DNA from: Litorimonas sp964511495
GTDB taxonomy: Bacteria; Pseudomonadota; Alphaproteobacteria; Caulobacterales; Maricaulaceae
Assembly: GCA_964511495.1 (NCBI GenBank)
Contig: CAZEFT010000025.1
Span: forward strand, 1 to 32,591
Direction of reading: 5' to 3'
DNA: 32,591 nt
In this document: positions 24,874 through 32,591 of the stretch, piece by piece
Position numbering within the stretch: position 1 is the first letter of the stretch
How the letters are laid out: the number at the start of each line of letters is the position of its first letter
Position numbers and translations under genes: made by a program
Notes under the pieces: model-generated
Database searches by the model: none
The model's input: the letters and a program-made list of their open reading frames with translations, nothing else
What the model was told of the DNA's origin: nothing

Positions 24874-26781
24874 ATGTTGCGATTTCTCTCTATCGGTATC
24901 TTAGCTTTTCTGTCTCTCTCGATTTCGGCTTGCTCTGAACCGAACTCACAAGACACATTTATTATGGTTGATCAATTCGGGTATTTGCCGGATCTGGACA
25001 AGCGGGCCGTGATTAAAAACCCTAAACAAGGGTTTGACTCTCATTTATCTTTCTCTCCGGGTGACCGTTATGCCGTCATTGATGTTCAATCGGGTGCGAC
25101 CGTGTTTGAAGGTGCTCCTGTCGCTTGGAAGGCCGGGAAAACCGATGATACATCGGGAGATCAGATCTGGTGGTTTGATTTTTCTGAGCTGAGCGCGACT
25201 GGACAGTATTTGGTGCGGGACCTGTCCACTGGTGCAGAAAGTCATGTTTTCGAGATTTCCAACACTGTTTATGAGCCCGTCTTAAAAGCGGCGTTTAAAA
25301 CATTCTACCTTCAAAGAGCAGGTTTTGAAAAACGTACACCTTTCGTGTCTGCTGCTTATGCCGATGGGGCCAGCCATCTTAGGGCAGGGCAAGACACTGA
25401 GGCGCGTTTGTTTAATGCCAAAGATGATGCGCGCACGGCGCGTGACCTCAGAGGTGGTTGGTATGATGCTGGCGATTACAACAAATATACGAGTTGGACA
25501 GCGAATTATGTGACCTTACTCCTCTCCAGTTATTTGGAAAATCCCGCCATATGGACGGATGACTTTGGTATTCCTGAGTCAGGGAACGGTGTGCCGGATA
25601 TTTTGGATGAAGTGAAATGGAGTCTTGATTGGCTTGAGCGGATGCAAAATGAGAATGGCTCCATGCTCTCCGTTATGAGCCTCGCCGAAGCTTCTCCACC
25701 CTCCAAATCAACAGGCCCCAGTTATTATGGGCCTGAAAATACGTCAGCGACTGTTACATCGGCGGGCGCTTTTGCGATGGCCGCTAAAGTGTTCGGTGAT
25801 AGCCCCGCTTTGAAACAGCACAGTGAGAGATATAAACGAAAGGCCCTAAAAGCGTGGGCTTGGGCGGAAGCCAACCCGGATGTGACATTCTATAATAATG
25901 ACGAAGCGCAAGGTTCACTGGGGTTGGCGGCGGGTCAGCAAGAAGTGGATGCTGAGCGCTTGCGTAAGAAAAGGCTTATCGCTTCGGTTCACCTTTATAG
26001 TTTGACAAACACACGCAAATTTCAGGACACAGTCCGTCAATTATACCATCAAGTTAAGCCGATGGCGGCTGATACGCCCAATGCGTTTGAAGGCCATATG
26101 GCCTTTGAAATGCTGTATTTCGCCAGACAAAAAGGGATTGATCCACGCTTTCGAAACCGCATCAAGCGCGATTATGAGCGCAACCTTTTAAATGCCTATA
26201 ATGCGTGGCCCGTCATCGCTAATGGCGATGGAGCATACGGTGCCTATGTTGATGGATATTGGTGGGGCAGTAACAGCACGAAAGCGCGTCGCGGATCAGT
26301 CTATACTCAAGCCGTTTTGGCCGGTGTTGGGGAGCGGTCCAATCAGGATTATCTCAATGCGGCAAAAGGCTATCTTCATTATATTCACGGCGTGAATCCC
26401 TTAGGCAAAGTCTATTTGTCTAATATGAAAGCTTACGGCGCCGAAAACTCAGCCAATAGTTTCTATCATGCGTGGTTTAAGGATGGATCCGAGGCGTTTG
26501 ATGATGTGCGAACGTCTAAATACGGTCCGGCCCCCGGTTTTCTTGTGGGCGGTCCTAACCCTGGATATGACCGCGATCCGTGCTGCGCGGATATGAGTTG
26601 TGGCGGTTACGGTAAAGAGATGTGTAAGCTCCCGGTATTAAGCCCTCCGACGGGTCAACCTCCTGCTAAATCTTATGCTGATTTTAATGAGGGCTGGCCG
26701 CTGAACAGCTGGTCGGTCACGGAAAACAGCAATAGTTATCAAGTGGCCTATATTCGGCTTTTATCGAAATTTGTTCGCTAA
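24874..26781 (+). CDS. Glycoside hydrolase family 9 cellulase, lipoprotein
   Basis: 635 residues. The N-terminal signal peptide ends in a lipobox (LSISAC, Cys20), so the protein should be a lipoprotein facing the periplasm or cell surface. An Ig-like CelD_N domain (about 28-130, MVDQFGYLPDLDKRAVI) precedes the GH9 catalytic domain (about 135-630). The inverting-enzyme motif GGWYDAGDYNKY contains the Asp pair D198/D201, and the likely proton donor is E617 in SVTENSNSYQVAY. A cysteine cluster near the C-terminus (DPCCADMSCGGYGKEMC) probably forms disulfides. Activity on beta-1,4-glucans such as cellulose is expected of the family; endo or exo mode cannot be told. No other polysaccharide-degradation genes accompany it. 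Confidence 0.9.
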   Translation: MLRFLSIGILAFLSLSISACSEPNSQDTFIMVDQFGYLPDLDKRAVIKNPKQGFDSHLSFSPGDRYAVIDVQSGATVFEGAPVAWKAGKTDDTSGDQIWWFDFSELSATGQYLVRDLSTGAESHVFEISNTVYEPVLKAAFKTFYLQRAGFEKRTPFVSAAYADGASHLRAGQDTEARLFNAKDDARTARDLRGGWYDAGDYNKYTSWTANYVTLLLSSYLENPAIWTDDFGIPESGNGVPDILDEVKWSLDWLERMQNENGSMLSVMSLAEASPPSKSTGPSYYGPENTSATVTSAGAFAMAAKVFGDSPALKQHSERYKRKALKAWAWAEANPDVTFYNNDEAQGSLGLAAGQQEVDAERLRKKRLIASVHLYSLTNTRKFQDTVRQLYHQVKPMAADTPNAFEGHMAFEMLYFARQKGIDPRFRNRIKRDYERNLLNAYNAWPVIANGDGAYGAYVDGYWWGSNSTKARRGSVYTQAVLAGVGERSNQDYLNAAKGYLHYIHGVNPLGKVYLSNMKAYGAENSANSFYHAWFKDGSEAFDDVRTSKYGPAPGFLVGGPNPGYDRDPCCADMSCGGYGKEMCKLPVLSPPTGQPPAKSYADFNEGWPLNSWSVTENSNSYQVAYIRLLSKFVR

Positions 26782-26790
26782 TAATTACAT

Positions 26791-26812
26791 CATATAAAGA
26801 TTTTCTTATATG
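26791..26812 (+). promoter_or_regulatory. Inverted repeat operator upstream of sahR
   Basis: CATATAA (26791-26797) and TTATATG (26806-26812) are perfect 7-bp inverted arms around AGATTTTC. It is 32 bases before the ArsR-type gene start and overlaps plausible promoter hexamers. The form ATATAAAGA...TCTT.ATAT resembles what I recall of SahR operators in alphaproteobacteria. Autoregulation and control of metF are the likely roles. Confidence 0.65.
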
Positions 26813-26843
26813 ATTTTCAAATCGCCTATGTTAGCAAACTGCG

Positions 26844-27776
26844 ATGGATAAATTTGCCGCCATATTGAAAACCTTAGGGCACACAGGACGCTTGCGCATT
26901 CTGGCATTGCTTGAGCATGGCGAATTAACAGTCACAGAACTGGTGCAAATCTTAGATTTGTCCCAACCCCGCATCACGCAATATATCAGTTCTTTGGAAG
27001 CCGTCGGTGTTATTGAGCGTTTACGTGAAGGGAGTTGGGTCTTTTCAAGATTGAAGCGCGGCCAGAGTGAACCTGCCAGATTGGTGGCGGCGGTTATGAA
27101 GAAATTACCGCGTGATTGTGATGTGTTCAAAGAAGATCGCGCGGCGCTGCAACGCGTGAAGGAAGCCCGGAGTGAGGTCGCCGACGCCTTTTTCGCCAAA
27201 GTGGCGAATGATGACAAACAATTGGGCAATGAGTATTTGCCGCAAAAAGATATTGAAACGGCTTTACTGTCCAATCTCAACGCTCAATCCTTTGAGTTTA
27301 TGATCGATATGGGGACGGGAACAGGGCGGATGTTGGAGCTCTTTGCGCCCCAGATCAAACGCGGAGCCGGGATAGATATGAGTCCGGAAATGCTCAAAGT
27401 CGCGCGTCACAAACTTGCGGCTGATGAGTTTGCCCATATTTCGGTTCAGCAGGGCGAGTTACAAGAAACTCCCTTTAAGGATGGCTCTGCGGATCTCGTC
27501 ACCCTTCATCAAGTGCTTCATTATTTGGATGATCCTGCAGACGCGATTGCCGAATGTGCGCGGATAATGGACGCAAAAGCAATCCTGCTCATAATTGATT
27601 TCGCCTCTCATGATGTTGAGACATTCAGAGATGAATACGCTCACCGCCGACTAGGTTTCTCAACCCATGAAATTCGCGATTGGACGGAAAGTGCGGGTCT
27701 GAATCTGCGAGAAGTCAGCCGGATTTCACATGAAAAATACCCAACAGTGGTGATCTGGGAAGCCGCTAAACGCTAA
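26844..27776 (+). CDS. sahR: ArsR-family regulator with SAM-binding methyltransferase domain (SahR type)
   Basis: 310 residues. The N-terminal winged helix (about 1-85: LGHTGRLRILALLEHGELTVTELVQILDLSQPRITQYISSLE) is ArsR type and lacks the metal-binding cysteine ELCVCDL motif. Residues about 140-300 form a class I methyltransferase fold with motif I FMIDMGTGTGR (152-162). Proteins of this design (SahR) sense S-adenosylhomocysteine and control methionine-cycle genes. The metF gene lies 32 bases downstream in the same direction, supporting the assignment. A perfect inverted repeat sits in its promoter. The methyltransferase domain is probably a ligand-sensing module, but catalytic activity cannot be excluded. 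Confidence 0.8.
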   Translation: MDKFAAILKTLGHTGRLRILALLEHGELTVTELVQILDLSQPRITQYISSLEAVGVIERLREGSWVFSRLKRGQSEPARLVAAVMKKLPRDCDVFKEDRAALQRVKEARSEVADAFFAKVANDDKQLGNEYLPQKDIETALLSNLNAQSFEFMIDMGTGTGRMLELFAPQIKRGAGIDMSPEMLKVARHKLAADEFAHISVQQGELQETPFKDGSADLVTLHQVLHYLDDPADAIAECARIMDAKAILLIIDFASHDVETFRDEYAHRRLGFSTHEIRDWTESAGLNLREVSRISHEKYPTVVIWEAAKR

Positions 27777-27808
27777 TTTATACAAATACACTCTGAAGAG
27801 AGATTATT

Positions 27809-28774
27809 ATGATGACAATTTTACCGAAAAGAGACCCGAATGCCGCGATTGGTGCGATTGCGCGCGCGGCAACGAGTTCAGCCAAAGCCGCTCCGACTGG
27901 TGATATTCGTGTCAGCTATGAATTTTTCCCGCCAAAATCGGGCGCGATGGAAGAACGTCTTTGGGCCGCCATTCAAAAACTGGAACCCCTAAATCCTGAT
28001 TTTGTGTCTGTGACATATGGGGCGGGCGGCTCTACCCGTGAACGCACGCACAAAGCCGTCAGCCGTATGGTCGAAGAAACATCTTTCAACCCTGCGGCTC
28101 ATTTGACTTGTGTTGGCTCGACCAAGGCGGAGATCGATGAAATTGTTCAAGAGTATTGGGATGCGGGCGTTCGTCATATTGTTGCTTTACGGGGCGATCC
28201 ACAGGACGGTATTGATGCAAAATATCAACCGACAGAAGGCGGTTATGCTTATGCTTCTGATTTGGTTGCCGGAATTAAGTCTGTTGGTGACTTTGACGTT
28301 TCCGTCGGCGCTTACCCGGAGCTTCACCCCGAGAGTGGTGATTGGCGTGAGGAAATTGATAATCTCAAACGTAAAGTAGATGCAGGCGCAACACGTGCAA
28401 TTACGCAATTCTTCTTCTCCCCTGATGTCTTTTGGCGTTTTCAAGACCGTGTCTTGGATGCCGGTATTGATATTCCGGTCATTCCGGGTTTGATGCTGCA
28501 GCCCAATTTCAAAGGCCTGGCCCGTATGTCGAAAATGTGCGGTGTTTCTGTGCCGGATTGGTATGCTGAATTATTTGACGGCTTGGATGATGATCAGCAA
28601 ACGCGTGAATTATTGACGGCCTCTCTGGCGGCTGAACTCACTGCGGAATTGCATGACCGAGGTGTACGTGATTTCCATCTCTACACATTGAACAAAGCCG
28701 AATTGGCCGTCACGGTCTCTCGAATTCTGGGCCTTCATCACCGTAAAGCTAAATCTGGAAAGCTCTCGGCTTAG
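27809..28774 (+). CDS. metF: 5,10-methylenetetrahydrofolate reductase
   Basis: FAD enzyme that reduces methylene-THF to methyl-THF, the methyl donor for methionine synthase. The 321 residues show VSYEFFPPKSG (35-45, with the catalytic Glu38), VSVTYGAGGSTRERT, HIVALRGDPQDG, and ITQFFFSPDVFWRF. The N-terminal extension of about 30 residues is alanine-rich. Two ATGs in a row (27809, 27812) follow GAAGAGAG, and the first is used. It forms a likely operon with sahR. No SAM riboswitch is visible in the 32-base gap. Confidence 0.95.
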   Translation: MMTILPKRDPNAAIGAIARAATSSAKAAPTGDIRVSYEFFPPKSGAMEERLWAAIQKLEPLNPDFVSVTYGAGGSTRERTHKAVSRMVEETSFNPAAHLTCVGSTKAEIDEIVQEYWDAGVRHIVALRGDPQDGIDAKYQPTEGGYAYASDLVAGIKSVGDFDVSVGAYPELHPESGDWREEIDNLKRKVDAGATRAITQFFFSPDVFWRFQDRVLDAGIDIPVIPGLMLQPNFKGLARMSKMCGVSVPDWYAELFDGLDDDQQTRELLTASLAAELTAELHDRGVRDFHLYTLNKAELAVTVSRILGLHHRKAKSGKLSA

Positions 28775-28840
28775 AGAATAGTCTAACTGTGTGTGTATTC
28801 TCGGTTGATATTTGGATGAGCGCTGATTAACGCGTGAGCT

Positions 28841-29551
28841 GTGAGTTTATGGCAATCCATATTCAGCGGCGCCGCTCAAATATTCGGCCCACCTGCGACC
28901 CTCTCTGATGATGGTAAAGCCGGTCCCATTGACCAAACTGGTTTGGTTGTCGCGCTTGTGGCTTTGGGCGCAAAAATGGCCAAAGCGGACGGTCAAGTGC
29001 GGGTTGAGGATATTCATGCGTTTCAACAGGTTTTCCGACCTCAACCCTCATCAGAAACGCAAGTCGCGCGCTTTTTTGATTTAGCACGTCAAACTACACT
29101 GGGTTTCGAACGCTATGCCAAAATCGTCGCGCGATATTTTCGGGCCAAGCCTGCCGCCCTTGAAGATGTCATGGACGGCTTATTTCATATTGCCTTGGCT
29201 GATGGAATTGTGACGCAGGAGGAGCATGCTTATTTGGAGAAAGTCGGGGAAATTTTCGGCTTTTCCGAAAGAGAATATGATCGAATTCGGTCGTCAAATT
29301 TGGGTGTTGACCCAAAAAACCCTTACCTCATTCTCGGCGTGGACGAAGATATTTCGGATGAGGATTTAAAACGGGCCTATCGGCGTATGGCGGCGGCGAA
29401 CCACCCTGATCGACTGGTCGCCAGAGGTGCGCCGCGCGAGCTGACGGGCTTGGCCAATCATAAAATGGCCGTGATTAACAAGGCTTACGCGGATATTGTG
29501 GCCGAACGCGCCCTAAATCCGAAGCTGGGGCGTGGGTTGCCGTCGCGCTAA
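28841..29551 (+). CDS. TerB-like plus J-domain protein (DjlA-like, no membrane anchor)
   Basis: 236 residues. Residues about 30-145 form a TerB-like helical domain (VALVALGAKMAKADGQV and a second acidic LADGIVTQEEHAYL). Residues about 160-225 form a J-domain with the HPD motif at 188-190 (AANHPDRL). It probably stimulates DnaK ATPase. Unlike E. coli DjlA it has no N-terminal membrane helix, only a short amphipathic start (MSLWQSIFSGAAQIFG). The start is GTG at 28841 with a weak ribosome binding site; no better in-frame start lies nearby. In related genomes a DjlA-like gene is found near the amidase and rnpB, as here. Confidence 0.88.
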   Translation: MSLWQSIFSGAAQIFGPPATLSDDGKAGPIDQTGLVVALVALGAKMAKADGQVRVEDIHAFQQVFRPQPSSETQVARFFDLARQTTLGFERYAKIVARYFRAKPAALEDVMDGLFHIALADGIVTQEEHAYLEKVGEIFGFSEREYDRIRSSNLGVDPKNPYLILGVDEDISDEDLKRAYRRMAAANHPDRLVARGAPRELTGLANHKMAVINKAYADIVAERALNPKLGRGLPSR

Positions 29552-29643
29552 TATCGCGGCGATAACTCCGCCTTACGGAAATGATAAGGTCTGAGACTTG
29601 ACGAAACGTCCAAATGCCCCGACATATAGGACGAGGTTATGTT

Positions 29644-29991
29644 ATGACAAATACTTACAATCTAAACGGCCCCTCTAACTGGTTTGGGTCGCTGACACGC
29701 GCGCTGATGGTCGGTTGTGCGGCGATTGCCGGATTATTTATGCTGGCTATATCGGCAGCCTTTGCATTCTTTGTTGTCGCAGCGATTGCCATTATTGGTT
29801 TCTTGGCATTTGCCTTCCTTTGGGGGCGCGCCAAGATTTTAGGCAAGCCTTTTGGCCCGCGTGCGCATTTCGAGGCGAAAGCGAAGGAAATGCAGAAAGA
29901 CCTCGGCATGACCTTCACACCACAAGACGATCAGGACGGCCCGATTATTGACGCCAAACAAACCCCCGATGGGTGGAGCGTCGACGAATAG
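29644..29991 (+). CDS. Small membrane protein, 115 residues, unknown
   Basis: I do not recognise the family. A hydrophobic stretch at about 17-56 (two helices or a hairpin: ALMVGCAAIAGLFMLAISAAF and FFVVAAIAIIGFLAFAFLWGR) is followed by a charged cytoplasmic tail ending DGWSVDE. The ATG at 29644 follows GACGAGG at good spacing; an in-frame ATG at 29614 lacks a ribosome binding site and is rejected. It precedes the EamA gene by 37 bases and could be co-transcribed. Confidence 0.7.
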   Translation: MTNTYNLNGPSNWFGSLTRALMVGCAAIAGLFMLAISAAFAFFVVAAIAIIGFLAFAFLWGRAKILGKPFGPRAHFEAKAKEMQKDLGMTFTPQDDQDGPIIDAKQTPDGWSVDE

Positions 29992-30028
29992 AGATTGCGC
30001 TTCCGGTCGGCCTTGGTAAGTCCGACAC

Positions 30029-30916
30029 ATGAAAGCTCTGGATTTTTGGATATTAATGCTGTGCTGTCTGGGATGGGGCGGCAATTTTGTGGTGAGCGCC
30101 TGGGCGCTGAGCACAACTGATTTACCACCCTTCATGTTGGCGTCTTTACGCGCCGCCTTCGTTCTCCTTATCATGGGCGTCTTCCTCTTCCGGCCAATTC
30201 CGCAGAAATTTGCCCTCCTATTATGTGTGAGTTTAGCCGTTGGCTTCCTGCATTTAGGATTTCTCTATACAGGACTGCAAACCGCTCCGGCTTCGGGCTC
30301 ATCCGTTGTAGCGCAAATGCTGATTCCTATGGCGACACTCCTTTCGGTGATTTTCTTGAAAGAACGGATTGGTCGTGTGAGGGCTATTGCGATTACGACT
30401 GCATTTTTCGGCGTGTGTTTCATGGTATATGAACCGGGGGCGTTCCAACTGGACTGGGGACTGTTTCTGGTTTTCCTCGCTTATGCTTCTTTGGCTGTCG
30501 GGAGCATTTTGATGAAGCTGGTGGGGGACATTGATTGGAAAGTTTACGTCGCATGGACCGCTGTGGTCGTTTTCTCGGGCAGTGTGGTAACATCATTTTT
30601 TACGGAAACTGGACAAGTCGCCACAATTCAGACCTATTGGCTTCAGTGTTTGGTCGCCGCGATTTATGCTGCGATTTGCGTGAGTATTTTCGCCCATGGG
30701 CAATATTTCCGCCTTCTGCAACGCTATGATGTGTCGGTTGTTGTGCCGCTGACCTTGATGATGACGGTCTTTGCCACAGTGCTCGGCATTACCTTTCTGG
30801 ATGAAAAGCTAGAAATGCGCTATATCATCGGGGCGGCGATAATCTTGCCTTCGGTCTATATTATTGCGCGGCGGCAAAGCACGGCTAAAACGGCACCGGA
30901 AATGATGGAGACATAA
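30029..30916 (+). CDS. EamA family (DMT superfamily) transporter
   Basis: 295 residues with ten predicted membrane helices and the internal duplication of EamA exporters. Typical segments are LCCLGWGGNFVVSAWAL at the N-terminus, the first-repeat ending YTGLQTAPASGSSVVAQMLIPMATLL...FLKERI, and the second-repeat counterpart YDVSVVVPLTLMMTVFATVLGITFLDEKL. Members export amino acids, nucleosides or other metabolites; the substrate cannot be told. Its stop codon abuts the next start codon with no gap. Confidence 0.9.
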   Translation: MKALDFWILMLCCLGWGGNFVVSAWALSTTDLPPFMLASLRAAFVLLIMGVFLFRPIPQKFALLLCVSLAVGFLHLGFLYTGLQTAPASGSSVVAQMLIPMATLLSVIFLKERIGRVRAIAITTAFFGVCFMVYEPGAFQLDWGLFLVFLAYASLAVGSILMKLVGDIDWKVYVAWTAVVVFSGSVVTSFFTETGQVATIQTYWLQCLVAAIYAAICVSIFAHGQYFRLLQRYDVSVVVPLTLMMTVFATVLGITFLDEKLEMRYIIGAAIILPSVYIIARRQSTAKTAPEMMET

Positions 30917-31333
30917 ATGGCGAATAAAACAATTGCGAATGACGCTTCGGTAGAAGACTATCTGAGCGCAATCTCGCCGGAGCAAAAGCAAGAGGATTGC
31001 CGTAAAATCGCGGCTATGATGGAAAAGCTGACCGGCCATCCGCCTGTCATGTGGGGACCGAGCATAGTGGGCTTCGGGACCTATCACTATAAATATGACA
31101 GCGGCCGCGAAGGCGACGCGCTACGCACCGGATTTGCCTCTCGCGCGCAAAATATCAGTATTTACATCATGCCGGGCTATCAGGATTTCGGCGATGAATT
31201 GTCGCGATTGGGAAAACATAAAATTGGTAAGTCTTGCCTCTATATCAAACGTCTTTCCGATGTGGATGAAGCCGTTCTGGAAGAAATGATCGCAAAAGGC
31301 CTGAAACTGCTCGCGCAGAAATACCCCGAATAG
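30917..31333 (+). CDS. DUF1801 domain protein
   Basis: 138 residues matching DUF1801 (YdhG-like) proteins: VEDYLSAISPEQKQEDCRKIAAMM, the GPSIVGFGTYHYKYDSGREGD stretch and the ISIYIMPGYQDF...KSCLYIKRLSDVD segment. The family is small and soluble, related to the iron-chaperone-like SufE/frataxin-like fold group, but has no secure function. The ATG begins immediately after the transporter stop codon, which indicates translational coupling. Confidence 0.85.
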   Translation: MANKTIANDASVEDYLSAISPEQKQEDCRKIAAMMEKLTGHPPVMWGPSIVGFGTYHYKYDSGREGDALRTGFASRAQNISIYIMPGYQDFGDELSRLGKHKIGKSCLYIKRLSDVDEAVLEEMIAKGLKLLAQKYPE

Positions 31334-31345
31334 CGAAACCCTCCC

Positions 31346-32086
31346 GTGAAAATTGACCACAGCTTCAAGAGTCCGAATTTCGACAAACGGACTTTGCCGA
31401 TTACCCAACTGGTTCTGCACTATACGGGCATGGAAAGCGGCGAAGCGGCGCGGGACCGCCTGTGTGATGCAGAGGCCAAAGTCAGCGCGCATTATCTCGT
31501 TTACGAAGACGGCACAGTGCAGAACCTCGTCGAAGAAGAGCAGCGCGCATGGCATGCGGGTGTGGGCTGTTGGCGCGGCATAGACAATGTCAACTCGGCC
31601 TCTATCGGTATCGAAATCGTCAATGGCGGCCATAATTTTCCGGATGAAAAGGGTTTGCCGCCTTTCCCTGATGCGCAGATTAATGCTGTGATTGCATTGT
31701 CGCATGGCATTGTCGAACGGCATCATATCGAGCCTTGGAATATCATCGGCCACAGCGATATTGCGCCTGAGCGCAAAGAAGACCCGGGGGAGCATTTCCC
31801 ATGGGACGGTCTGGCGGCGGCGGGTATCGGCCTCTGGACGGAGCCGGAATTTGAGCCGGATAAACGTCTCTTATTCGAACCGGGTGACAGAGATCGCGGG
31901 ATTGCCATTATGCAGCAGGGACTGGCCCAGATCGGCTATCAAATCGCCGTGACAGGCCAATTTGATGACAGAACAAAAGCGGTCATGACGGCATTCCAAA
32001 GACGCTGGCGACAAGATGATGTTTCGGGCCTGATTGACATGGAATGCCTCCAAAGGGTGGGGGCGTTGGTCAGGCTGTTGCCATAG
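31346..32086 (+). CDS. N-acetylmuramoyl-L-alanine amidase (AmpD/AmiD type) with peptidoglycan-binding domain
   Basis: 246 residues. The Amidase_2 domain (about 10-155) has zinc ligands H25 (LVLHYTG), H136 and D146 (IIGHSDIAPERKEDPG), with E90 in IGIEIVN near the active site. A C-terminal peptidoglycan-binding domain covers about 183-245 (IAIMQQGLAQIGYQIAVTGQFDDRTKAVMTAFQRRW). There is no signal peptide, so it should act on cytoplasmic muropeptides in wall recycling, like AmpD. The start is GTG at 31346, 12 bases after the DUF1801 gene; no in-frame ATG lies upstream. Confidence 0.92.
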   Translation: MKIDHSFKSPNFDKRTLPITQLVLHYTGMESGEAARDRLCDAEAKVSAHYLVYEDGTVQNLVEEEQRAWHAGVGCWRGIDNVNSASIGIEIVNGGHNFPDEKGLPPFPDAQINAVIALSHGIVERHHIEPWNIIGHSDIAPERKEDPGEHFPWDGLAAAGIGLWTEPEFEPDKRLLFEPGDRDRGIAIMQQGLAQIGYQIAVTGQFDDRTKAVMTAFQRRWRQDDVSGLIDMECLQRVGALVRLLP

Positions 32087-32106
32087 CGCGACTTTCGCAT
32101 TAAACG
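32078..32106 (+). promoter_or_regulatory. rnpB promoter
   Basis: TTGCCA (32078-32083), a 17-base spacer and TAAACG (32101-32106) predict a start near 32113, which coincides with the 5' edge of helix P1 of the RNase P RNA. The -35 overlaps the end of the amidase gene. Confidence 0.6.
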
Positions 32107-32111
32107 CGCAA

Positions 32112-32475
32112 CCGCCAGAGGGTCGGGCAATCGCGGATGCTATCATTCGAGGAAAGTCCGGGCTCCACTGTAACAGGATGCCGGTTAATGGTCGGCGGGG
32201 GCGACCCCAGGGAAAGTGCCACAGAGAGAAGACTACCTCTGTCCGCAGAGGAAAAGCTGAAAGGGTGCGGTAAGAGCGCACCGGGGATCCGGCAACGGCT
32301 CCCGCAAGGTAAACCCCATCCGGAGCAAAACCAAATAGGGACGGATATCTGCGTTACAGCAGCCGTCCGGGTTGGTTGCTAGAAACGTCCGGTAACGGCC
32401 GTTCCAGATGAATGATTGCCCATTTTGGCGTGAAACCCAAAAGGACAAAACCCGGCTTACAGACCCTCTGGTAAT
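32112..32475 (+). ncRNA. rnpB: RNase P RNA, type A
   Basis: Catalytic RNA that cuts tRNA precursors to their mature 5' ends. Conserved blocks are GAGGAAAGTCCGGGCTCC (about 32149-32166), the CCAGGGAAAGTGCCACAGAG segment, GGCAACGGC, GGTAAACCCC and the 3' GGTTGGTTGCTAGA region. Helix P1 is a perfect 10-bp match between CCAGAGGGTC (32115-32124) and GACCCTCTGG (32462-32471). The length of about 360 fits type A. Exact ends are inferred from P1 and the promoter. Confidence 0.96.
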
Positions 32476-32478
32476 TTC

Positions 32479-32516
32479 CATCCGAACGCGGCGCGCGAAG
32501 CGCGTTAGTGAGGATG
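32479..32516 (+). repeat. Structured 38-bp dispersed repeat, copy 2
   Basis: Starts CATCCGAACGCGGC and ends GTTAGTGAGGATG; both arms are identical to copy 1 at 252-291 (minus strand). The core here is CGCGC-GAA-GCGCG (32492-32504), while in copy 1 it is CCGC-GTA-GCGG. The stem is kept although its bases differ. It starts seven bases after helix P1 of rnpB. Confidence 0.75.
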
Positions 32517-32521
32517 CCCAC

Positions 32522-32573
32522 CATCCGCGTGACCTGATAAGGTCTGCCGACCAAAGGTCGGAACGCGCGGATG
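32522..32573. repeat. Three-way-junction palindrome downstream of rnpB
   Basis: A perfect 8-bp closing stem, CATCCGCG (32522-32529) with CGCGGATG (32566-32573), encloses two perfect hairpins: GACCT-GATA-AGGTC (32531-32544) and CCGACC-AAA-GGTCGG (32547-32561). The ends CATCC/GGATG match those of the neighbouring repeat, suggesting one element family with interchangeable interiors. Confidence 0.65.
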
Positions 32574-32578
32574 CATTC

Positions 32579-32591
32579 CATTCGAACGCGG
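32579..32591 (+). repeat. Partial third copy of the CATCC repeat, cut by the window end
   Basis: CATTCGAACGCGG matches the first 13 bases of copy 2 with one C-to-T change, in the same orientation and exactly 100 bases further on. The rest lies outside the window. Confidence 0.6.

Noticed and set aside
27777..27808. SAM riboswitch before metF
   Set aside because: The gap is only 32 bases and has no SAM-II-like fold. Regulation by the adjacent SahR-type protein explains the locus better.
28774..28802. Hairpin GAGAATA/TATTCTC after metF as a terminator
   Set aside because: Only seven AT-rich pairs, a 15-base loop and no T-run; too weak to call.
31121..31795. 224-codon minus-strand frame
   Set aside because: Antisense to the DUF1801 and amidase genes, both with clear motifs.
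1..32591. CRISPR array, prophage or transposon
   Set aside because: No regularly spaced direct repeats with unique spacers, no integrase, transposase or phage structural genes. The repeats found are few, short and palindromic.

Overview
The window reads as chromosomal DNA of a low-to-mid GC alphaproteobacterium of the Caulobacterales/Hyphomonadales type. This is inferred, not searched. The clues are the tolC - popZ - valS order around a recognisable PopZ, the plsY - dprA - topA block, an ArsR-methyltransferase regulator (SahR type) next to metF, an amidase gene next to rnpB, and several genes without a Shine-Dalgarno sequence. The gene density, intact reading frames and housekeeping content argue against a phage or plasmid. 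No insertion sequence, integrase or CRISPR array was seen.

Layout. 1-297 holds no gene but is full of repeats. 298-7129 is mostly minus strand: topA, dprA, plsY, and a DUF4130/radical-SAM pair thought to act on DNA; one small plus-strand gene sits between topA and dprA. A tRNA-Cys (GCA) follows at 7260-7333 (minus). 7561-15611 is the plus-strand block PIMT-like methyltransferase, tolC, a very long popZ, and valS. Two tandem DUF3137 paralogues follow, converging on an exonuclease III gene. Next is a degenerate-looking acyltransferase-3 membrane protein, divergent from an AT-rich cassette of one small XRE repressor and two related four-helix membrane proteins. Then come ettA with a clear terminator, a desaturase-creatininase fusion, a lipoprotein GH9 cellulase, sahR-metF, a TerB/J-domain protein, a small membrane protein, an EamA exporter, a DUF1801 protein, a cytoplasmic amidase and the RNase P RNA.

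How the genes relate. Most are housekeeping: DNA topology, repair and uptake (topA, dprA, xth, radical SAM/DUF4130), membrane lipid synthesis (plsY), translation (valS, ettA, tRNA-Cys, rnpB), polarity and chromosome anchoring (popZ), one-carbon and methionine metabolism (sahR, metF), and wall recycling (amidase). The less usual points are the XRE plus two-membrane-protein cassette with a palindrome at its promoter, the di-iron hydroxylase fused to a creatininase-like domain with altered metal ligands, PopZ expanded to 766 residues by an acidic linker, an acyltransferase lacking its expected catalytic residues, and a family of short structured repeats present at both ends of the window, including a three-way-junction fold downstream of rnpB.
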